NCBI GenBank assembly: GCA_907165275.2
Contig: OU015674.1
Span: 3,533,001 to 3,597,000, forward strand
DNA from: Zygaena filipendulae
Lineage: Eukaryota; Arthropoda; Insecta; Lepidoptera; Zygaenidae
DNA length: 64,000 nucleotides
Direction: 5' to 3'
Part shown: in pieces, positions 57,108 to 64,000 of the stretch
Numbering within the stretch: the first letter of the stretch is position 1
How the letters are laid out: each line of letters opens with the position of its first letter
Notes under the pieces: generated by a model
The model's input: the letters and a program-made list of their open reading frames with translations, nothing else
Database searches by the model: none
Told to the model about the DNA's origin: nothing
Made by a program: the position numbers and the translations under genes

Positions 57108-57180
57108 GCTGTGCCCGCGCTTCACCTACGTGATTTTCAGTATTCCCCTCGGGAACATCTCAAAATCTCACAGCGACCGG
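57108..57180 (-). mobile_element. Helitron-like repeat fragment
   Basis: tatagctgtgcccgcgcttc and cccctcgggaac blocks only. Confidence 0.45.
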
Positions 57181-57332
57181 TGAAGAACTTTTGTGTTCTA
57201 ATGTAGGTCGGTACTTAGGTACCTATCTACTAATTCTTTTTTACACACATCAAAAAGCTATTTATTCTTTAAGTAAATTTTTCACCCACTTATTATGGGG
57301 ATGTGGACTCCTTTTGAAAATAATAATTCTAA

Positions 57333-57595
57333 TTAGTTCGTCAGTTAGAAAATAAAAAAACAATAGACAAATATTTTTGCTTTTTCAAATAAATTAAAAT
57401 ATACAGAGATAAAGCGCATTAAAGTTTAGGGTGAGGGGGTCGTGACGTCACTTATCGATAAAACTGCCATAAAAACTGTCAGAATAGTGACGTCACGCGA
57501 AATTTCAACTCAATATATCGCCGTTATTTTTTGATTACGTAAAAAAAGAAAAAATACGTGTCCAATATTTTTTTATAATCTACAAGACGGACTAA
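57333..57595. mobile_element. MITE family B, copy 2
   Basis: TTAGTTCGTC ... GACGGACTAA with the same cgtgacgtca and gacgtcacgcgaaatttc blocks as 30622-30886. Both copies are preceded by aattctaa. Confidence 0.82.
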
Positions 57596-57742
57596 AAATA
57601 AAAAATAGTCAACATACATACATTCTATACACGTCTAAATAATAGAAAAGTAGTCCAAACGTTGTAAGTATATAATATATAGTAAGACTTGTTCGGGAAA
57701 AAGCATTAATTGGTATTTACTGTATACATATATATATATCTA

Positions 57743-58209
57743 TCTACTAATATATATAAATCACGTGTCACGTTGTTTGTCCGCGATGGACTCCGAAACT
57801 ACTGAACGGATTTTGATAAAATTTTGCAATCGTTTATAATATGGTCCAACTTAAAAGATAGGATAGTTTTTATCCCGGAATTCCCTCGGGAACTGAAGGA
57901 CATAGAGTACCTACTTTTTTCCCGCAACCTCCGCGGGAACTCCGAAATTACCGCGGATGAAATCGCGGGGGACAGCTAGTCTAACATATATAAATCACGT
58001 GTCACGTTGTTTGTCCGCGATGGACTTCGAAACTACTGAACGGATTTTGATAAAATTTTGCAACCATTTATAATATGGTCCAACTTAAAAGATAGGATAG
58101 TTTTTATCCCGGAATTCCTTCGGGAACTGAAGGACATAGAGTATTTTTTTCCTGAAACTTCCGCGGGAACTCCGAAATTACCGCGGATGAAATCGCGGGG
58201 GACAGCTAG
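57743..58209 (+). mobile_element. Two head-to-tail Helitron-like copies
   Basis: 57743-57979 and 57980-58209; each TCta...atcacgtgtcacg...cagCTAG, the CTAG of the first followed directly by the TC of the second. Nearly identical to each other and to 19666-19895. Followed by a (TA)n run at 58210-58230. Confidence 0.88.
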
Positions 58210-58248
58210 TATATATATATATATATATATTCCGGTTCTGTGTAATGC

Positions 58249-58357
58249 CACTAAACTGTCCCCTAGCCGAAAGGTTGACTGGTAGAGAATGCCTTAGGCA
58301 TTAAGTCCGCCTTTTGTACATAAATGTGCAATAAAGTTCTTTAAATAAATAAATAAA
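58249..58357 (+). mobile_element. LINE 3'-end fragment
   Basis: ccgaaaggttgactggtaga, ggcattaagtccgcctttt, aataaagttctttaaata with an (AAAT)n tail. 5'-truncated. Confidence 0.65.
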
Positions 58358-58359
58358 TT

Positions 58360-59737
58360 GGTTTAGACTTTAGTCTTCATGAAAACACCAAAAAGCACTA
58401 TTTTGCCGGTTTTCGGTTATTTGATTCAAGTCTTTCGCGACGCTACCAGTGAGGTATAGAGAATTAGAAACCCCATGACCGTATTATGTGACCTACTTCG
58501 GCCACTAAGTATCTAAATGCTCGATAATGAACTAATTAATCATATTGATCAAAGACAGCGTTACAGTAAGCCGTAATTTTGCTACAGTTTGGGTAAAGAG
58601 TACCTAGTCTGATGAGAACTCGTTACGAGGCGACATGCTCTCGTTAAATATAAACCACTTTTCTTTTACAAAGCTGTGCTGTTTTATGGTGTGTGATGTT
58701 ATTAAATTATGTTTTTTTTTTCTGTTCCATTATTTAAAGTGGTTTGTGGTTTAGTTAAGTAAGATGTTGACCTGCTGAAAGAAATTAGCAATAGGTACCT
58801 ATTATAATAGAGTTGCATTTTTGCTATGAAAAGTTTGAAAAAGTTTTGATTAATTTATTTTGTGCAATTACTTTAGTACGTTTTAAAATGCTTTGTTTAT
58901 CATGAAAAAATATTTTTAATTTAAAATTTCGTCTTAATACGTAGATATATATACGTATACCTCTACCCATCTTTCAGGACATGTTCATTAGTTCATAACT
59001 AAAAACCTGCTTGTCTATAAAATAGATTAGATTAGATTCATTTATTTCACATTATCAAATTCATAATTACATTTAATTATAATAATAATGTCAAAGGATA
59101 AAGTGATCGTCAAAAACTTAAATTCCAATAGGTATAGGCTCAGAAGAATAAGTTATTCTTCTGAGGGTATAGGTAAATGACACAATACAAAAGAATTACA
59201 CAATTAGTTATACATAATGTCATAAATGTCAAACAATGTCAATTAAAACAAAAAAAATAAAATAAAATTACGTCAATAAATTAGGTATTTCCTGTATCCA
59301 CACTTAGGTAGGTATAGGTATTTATCTATCTATCTATCTATTACCTTAAACGAGCAATATAAATATATAGGTATATGATACCTACATAAAATATTAAAAT
59401 TTGTAATATTATATACATTTCAATTATACTATATATTTATATAGTAATTGATTAACTGATGGAAATATAAATGTAAAGTTATAAATGAATGAGAAAGAAA
59501 TAACAAATTTATTTATATTAGATCACGGCAACGACGTTTTATCCGTGTTTTCAGGCAATGAAAAATGAGTGTTTGGTTGATACTGCTTTTCTAGTAACAA
59601 CCGATGGCGCTATACATAACGAGCCAAGTTCGATCGCCCAAATATTGTAATTTTAAGCAAGGGGCAACTTTCATGTACCTACCAGTAATTAAAAATACGC
59701 CTAAGTACTAATAAATATCACAGGGAAAATTATAAAA
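58360..59737. other. Intergenic spacer
   Basis: Contains possible LINE-end debris (attagattagattcatttat, 59024-59060) and a (TCTA)n run at 59322-59342. No gene seen. Confidence 0.4.
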
Positions 59738-60035
59738 AATTAGGACGAGAATCGAATCTGTCTGTTACCTTTTTATGCCTTAAGTACTGCACCGATCATC
59801 ATGAAATTTTACATTACACGTTTTTAATTCAATTCAATTCGTTTATTTGCCAAAATATGGTACATGTAAAGGTGTTATATTATGTCATAAGGTACATCAT
59901 ATTCTGCCGTTGCTCAGCGTGCAAATGTCACATTCAGGGATACAGAAAAGGACATAGGGTACTTTTTACCCCAGAATTCCCACAGTACCTACCTAACTGC
60001 GAAATTAACGCGAGTAAAACCTACACATACAGCTC
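59738..60035 (+). mobile_element. Helitron-like repeat interrupted by a LINE-end fragment
   Basis: gcaccgatcatcatgaaatt ... then an inserted caattcgtttatttgccaa block (59824-59930), then gggatacagaaaaggacata continues the Helitron. Tail degraded. Confidence 0.6.
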
Positions 60036-60253
60036 TTATCTACCGAATATATTATGTGAATATGTACTTCTTTCAATATTATGTGTTTCGATCAATCTTA
60101 TCTACTTCCTGCATAGAGGCAGGCGATAGGTGAAAAATCCATTGACACGGTTCAAAGTTAAATAGGTAAGTATCCACTTTAGCTAGACGTTCGATTGCTC
60201 ATGTAACGGCTGAAGCCTTACAAAGTATCCCCATTCGCTGCCATACTGCCTTA

Positions 60254-60287
<34 letters not shown>
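60254..60287. repeat. (CA)n microsatellite
   Basis: Sixteen or so CA units. Confidence 0.9.
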
Positions 60288-60624
60288 TATTACGGATTAT
60301 GCTATTTCTGTAAAACTTATAATATATTCCATACCTACGTAATTCATACAGTCTCTAGTCGTCTTCATATCACAACAACCCTTCTATAGGATTAGAAAAT
60401 GTAAATGGTGTAAAGCCTAGGTAATAAAATTGGAAGTGACAACGCGTTGAAGACGTAATCGCTTGTTATAGATATGTTGAAGTGAAAAAGTTATAATAAT
60501 GACAGCAAACCTCGACAGCAAATGGCACAGTGTAGTTGAAATCATGAGGCAATAAGTGCTTTTTAGTTTAAATTGATCAAAGTGACTAACAACTGAAGTG
60601 TTTGGAAGATGATAGTTTTACAAG

Positions 60625-60710
60625 ATGAACATCTGTATAGATTTGTTGTTATTTATTATTTTGTTCACGATGTGCGGTGCTGGAAGAGTGCAGACTGCTG
60701 TTAGTTTTTT
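60625..60710 (+). CDS. Chloride channel exon 1 (signal peptide)
   Basis: ATG at 60625; an upstream ATG at 60610 is in a different short frame. Donor GTGAGT at 60711, phase 2. Confidence 0.8.
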
Positions 60711-63425
60711 GTGAGTATATATTTCATTCAATTAATATTTACAATGATTTCGCCCAGAATAGGGAAGTTTCTTCGTATGGTGGTAACTGGTAACTAGACA
60801 ATAGGTATAAACGTATACCTAAACAACTGTGTTGAGTGGTTACTACACAAACGTGTGAATAATTCCAAAATTGTCAATTCTGCAAACGAAAAACTGCACC
60901 ACTTCCACCTTTCCACCTACATTAGGGTCTCCCCAAATATATTAATACTAGCAACTACAGACTATATGAGATAAGTATGAGTGAGTGAGGAGGCTGGCCA
61001 ACGCCTTGCTTTTTCCAGGACGTTCCTTTTTTCAACCATAATTTTTGGCTAAAGAATACGGGATCTAACTTGATCTAAGAAAATCAAAAGTCTATAAAAA
61101 TTACAGAGCAAACTCGTCGTATCAAGAGATCGAGCTAAAGTCCGAATCGAGTCTATCTCTCCAGGACATTCTGCCGGTCAAAGCCAAGTATTACGACAAA
61201 AACAGGGCGCCCAAACTGTTGGGACAACCCACCATAGTCTATTTCCATGTCACAGTGCTGTCGCTGGACTCTATCAACGAGGAAAGTATGGTAAGGAGGT
61301 TTTGCTTATTCTGTTTTCTATTTACCTAACTACTTGGAAATTTTTATTGTTTTTTATGAGTTGCCGAATAACTTGTACAAATCTGATTGATAAAGTAGAT
61401 TCATATCCGTATAATATCTTATTCCAGTCGCACACAGATGGTTTTCGCATCCGGTTACCCGAGGTTATACCAAATTGGAGACCCGAAAGCGATTCTATTG
61501 TAGGTAGCTATGGAATTAACACATTCGGTGGTCCTAATTTGGGAACTAGATGGTAAAACCATACAATAAGAAATTAACATGCGTTCCTTTTTCAAAATGC
61601 ATTTCTCTAGTGAGTGATTAAAAAAATTATTTGTAAATTTTGATATAGATAAACAATAGTGTGCTAACCCACACTGGAAATTTTTTGAGTAGGTAAATCG
61701 TGTTTTAAAATTACACTTAGCGCCATTTTGTGTCAACATTTTTATGTTCAAAATTTTGTTGGTATTTAAACAATGTAGGTAATAATGTAAACACGTAAAA
61801 ACGTATACCTAACTCTCAATAAAGCGTTCTGTTTCAATAACTTAATTTTGTGGGTTAACCTTTTATTGCTTATCGGCCTATAACTTATATTTTCCTAAGT
61901 ATATCATGAGTGTTAAACTGTTAAGTGAGTTCCTTCAGCCCAAGATATGGTGAAGTTGGTGAACGTTCAACTGAGCGGTTCACATTGTTCCAGACGTACG
62001 TTGCCGACGTGTTTCTGGCTCAGTCGTGGCGGGACCCCCGCCTCCGTCTCCCCGAGAACATGCACGAAGAGTACAGGATCCTTGACGTGGAGTGGCTCAA
62101 CAAGATATGGAGGCCCGACTGCTTCTTCAAGAACGCAAAGAAAGTCACCTTCCACGAGATGAGCGTCCCCAATCACTACCTTTGGCTTTATCACGATAAA
62201 ACTTTGCTATATATGTCCAAGTAAGTTTTTTGAAATAGTACCCATCTACCTACATACTCCCTTAATCACAAAAATTCGTACAAGTTACTTTTCATATTAT
62301 ACCCTACCTACTAGATGTTCCTGGCGGTTTCACCTGCGTTAATTTTGGAGTTTCTGTGGTAATTTCGGGATAAAAAGTACCCTATATCCTTTTCTGTATC
62401 TTTGACAACGTGTATGCAAAATTTAATGATGATCGGTTAAGTAGTTAAGGCGTGAAAGCGTAACACATCAACAAACTCACATTCGCATTTATTTGTGTTA
62501 GGTTAGGATGTTGGATTGAATGACAGACTAAAAGTAAAACCCCTTACATGTATCTACAAACTTTTTCTCTCTTTAATATTAGCGTGGATAGTTTTTTTTT
62601 ATTTATTTACCAAAACAATAAAAAATTTAAAGTTGGCACAATATTACGCTATCGGTATGTAAATAATAATAAATATAGAGAGTTCCAAATAAAATACCTA
62701 GCTTTAGAAAAAAAATATGCTAGTAGTATATCCAATCGTTTTGACATTCGAGTTAACAATTCAAATTACAAGGTATTAATTACTATTTTCTATATATTTA
62801 TGTTATTTATGTATTTGAAGCTTTTCAAACAAAACTCTTTTGTTTAAGGTTGACGCTGGTCCTGTCATGCGCTATGAAATTCGAGTCCTATCCTCATGAC
62901 ACGCAGAGCTGCTCTATCATGATTGAAAGTTGTAAGATTTTCTGATTGTATTCTTTATTTTCGATGTTAAAAAAAGGCAAAAATTATTATTTATGTATTT
63001 AAACTTAAGAAAAAAAGACTTAATGCCATGGTGGCATTCTCTGCCAGTCAAACTTCAAGATTTACAGATATTGTGCTGGATGGTACTTGTAAAGTTCTGC
63101 GCGATTTTAAACTACCTATTATAAAAATTTAAAATCGCGAATTTTAGTTTACTAAGTAGGTATTACTAAGTTTTTTAATAGGTATCTTTAAAGGTAGTTA
63201 CATTTTTAAAATGATTCAAATTAGAATTCGTTTATTTGCTAGAATATGGTGCTATAAGCGTTTCTCTTATCACTATTGTCGATTTGCCAGTGTCGCACAC
63301 AGTCCACGACCTGGTGTTCATTTGGAACCTGACCGACCCGCTGGTGGTGAACCCGGACATAGAGCTGCCGCAACTGGACATATCTAACAACTACACCGCG
63401 GACTGTACCATCGAATATTCAACTG
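60625..63425 (+). CDS. Cys-loop ligand-gated chloride-channel-type subunit (5' five exons, partial)
   Basis: join(60625..60710, 61107..61290, 61994..62220, 62849..62931, 63291..63425, ...) encodes residues 1-238 and continues off the right edge in phase 1. Seen: a signal peptide (MNICIDLLLFIILFTMCGAG), an extracellular ligand-binding domain with WRDPRL, WRPDCFFKNAKKVTFH, YLWLYHDKTLLYMS, the 13-residue Cys-loop C173-AMKFESYPHDTQS-C187, and NYTADC whose Cys232 is the first of the second disulphide pair of the chloride-channel group. Family: pentameric anion channels. WRPDCFFKNAK and FESYPHDTQ point to the GluCl/GlyR-like invertebrate anion group; the exact orphan type (pHCl, CG12344-like or other) needs the membrane helices. 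Five clean GT-AG exons; nothing looks broken. Confidence 0.92.
61107..61290 (+). CDS. Chloride channel exon 2
   Basis: Acceptor attacag and donor GTAAGG at 61291. Encodes SLQDILPVKAKYYDKNRAPK and PTIVYFHVTVLSLDSINEESM, the first beta strands. Confidence 0.93.
61642..61880. mobile_element. MITE family A, copy 5 (diverged), in chloride-channel intron 2
   Basis: gatatagataaacaatagtg, taacccacactgga, aattttgtgggttaacc, ttattgcttatcgg. Diverged ends, no clear target duplication. Confidence 0.75.
61994..62220 (+). CDS. Chloride channel exon 3
   Basis: Acceptor gttccag and donor GTAAGT at 62221. Encodes TYVADVFLAQSWRDPRLRLP through LLYMS. Ends in phase 2. Confidence 0.95.
62313..62493 (-). mobile_element. 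Helitron-like repeat in chloride-channel intron 3
   Basis: Minus orientation: ctagatgttcctggcggttt, gttaattttggagtttctg, gacaacgtgtatgca, gaaagcgtaacac. Confidence 0.68.
62849..62931 (+). CDS. Chloride channel exon 4 (Cys-loop)
   Basis: Acceptor gtttaag and donor GTAAGA at 62932. Encodes LTLVLSCAMKFESYPHDTQS then CSIMIES, the diagnostic Cys-loop. Confidence 0.95.
62985..63100 (-). mobile_element. LINE 3'-end fragment in chloride-channel intron 4
   Basis: Minus strand shares ttgactggcagagaatgcc and cattaag with 58249 and 16195; AT tail at the left. Confidence 0.55.
63291..63425 (+). CDS. Chloride channel exon 5
   Basis: Acceptor ttgccag and donor GTAACT at 63426. Encodes LSHTVHDLVFIWNLTDPLVV through NNYTADCTIEYST. 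The rest of the gene lies right of the window. Confidence 0.93.
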
Positions 63426-63480
63426 GTAACTCTTGGCGTACTTGGTACCTACTCGTTATTAATCCTATATATATACAATA

Positions 63481-63615
63481 ACTAGCTGCCTCCTGTGATT
63501 TTACCCGAGTTTATTTGGGAGTTCGCCCAAAAGTCCGTGAAATCTTTTCTACGCTGACGTCTCCCACCTGCCAAATTTCAGCTCCAAAGTCAAGTAGTTT
63601 TCAAGATTTCTGTTT
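63481..63615 (-). mobile_element. CTAG-ended dispersed repeat, separate subfamily
   Basis: ctagctgcctcctgtgattt, gggagttcgcccaaaagt, tttcagctccaaagtcaa. Shares the CTAG end logic but little body sequence with the other Helitron-like repeats. Confidence 0.5.
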
Positions 63616-63784
63616 AGTCAGTAAGAAAGAAAGAAGAAAGAAAGAAAATACATTTATTTTTATATAATTACTACAATAGAAAACACGGTTCCAGTACAGT
63701 GGTACCTACTCGAGAACTTAAGGCACAACGCATACACAGACTGTGCTTATTAAACCATGTGCCAGAACAGACGTTTATTATTAC

Positions 63785-63935
63785 ATGTTAAAAACAAAAT
63801 CCTCGGCCGCGTCGGTCTGTCTGTCTGTACTGAACGGATTCTCATGCGGCTTTAGCCAATAGATAGAGTGATTCAAGAGGTAGATTTATACGTTTATTTA
63901 TCCTGGAAGTGAAACCCTAGTTGGGACAACTAGTT
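63785..63935 (+). mobile_element. Helitron-like repeat, 'gtcctccgccgcgtctg' subfamily, partial
   Basis: aatcctcggccgcgtcggtc, gaacggattctcatgcgg, caatagatagagtgattc; the tail is cut short. Confidence 0.6.
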
Positions 63936-64000
63936 CTAAACATCCAGACTAAGAGTATATTCAAATGTTCATTCTGTGATCGAACCGGCGACACCCGGTG

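Overview
The window looks like insect nuclear DNA, most probably from a moth or butterfly. It is AT-rich and gene-poor, with small exons split by GT-AG introns. It is saturated with short non-autonomous transposons, above all the CTAG-ended Helitron-like repeats typical of Lepidoptera. Nothing prokaryotic is present.

Three multi-exon protein genes, all on the + strand, account for nearly all the coding sequence. (1) 575-32352: a complete 14-exon gene for an M13-family zinc metallopeptidase (endothelin-converting-enzyme/neprilysin type), 839 aa, a type II membrane ectopeptidase. It has a 16-kb first intron full of mobile DNA. (2) 45747-50730: a 4-exon gene for a 1201-aa protein made almost entirely of nine tandem Myb/SANT-like helical units, likely nuclear and DNA-binding, with all introns in phase 1. 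(3) 60625 to beyond the right edge: the 5' five exons (238 aa) of a Cys-loop ligand-gated chloride-channel-type subunit, giving the signal peptide, extracellular domain and Cys-loop; the membrane helices lie outside the window.

The rest is mobile DNA, often nested. 1263-5960 is a complete Ty1/copia retrotransposon (minus strand) with two identical 239-bp LTRs, a copia-type tRNA-Met primer site and a decayed interior. 8006-8189 is a hAT-type MITE with an 8-bp target duplication. A 235-bp MITE family occurs five times (10.4, 33.1, 39.0, 56.3 and 61.6 kb), and a second family carrying TTAGTCCGTC ends occurs three times. 52443-55684 is a 3.24-kb retroposed, polyA-tailed insertion that splits one of those MITEs and carries broken coiled-coil and C2H2 zinc-finger reading frames but no reverse transcriptase. 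37.1-44.2 kb is a large nested inverted-repeat structure containing an element with about 0.5-kb terminal inverted repeats. Helitron-like repeats occur about 30 times, in places as head-to-tail tandems (21.3-21.9 and 57.7-58.2 kb). Foldback hairpins lie at 12.8, 20.1-20.5, 22.0-22.3 and 27.1 kb. A tRNA-derived SINE with A and B boxes is inserted inside a Helitron at 42.07-42.41 kb.

The three genes show no obvious functional link. Exon boundaries were set by hand from splice signals and reading phase. For genes 1 and 2 every phase closes exactly from ATG to stop, which strongly supports the models. All transposon family names rest on structural signatures and recognition, not on database searches.
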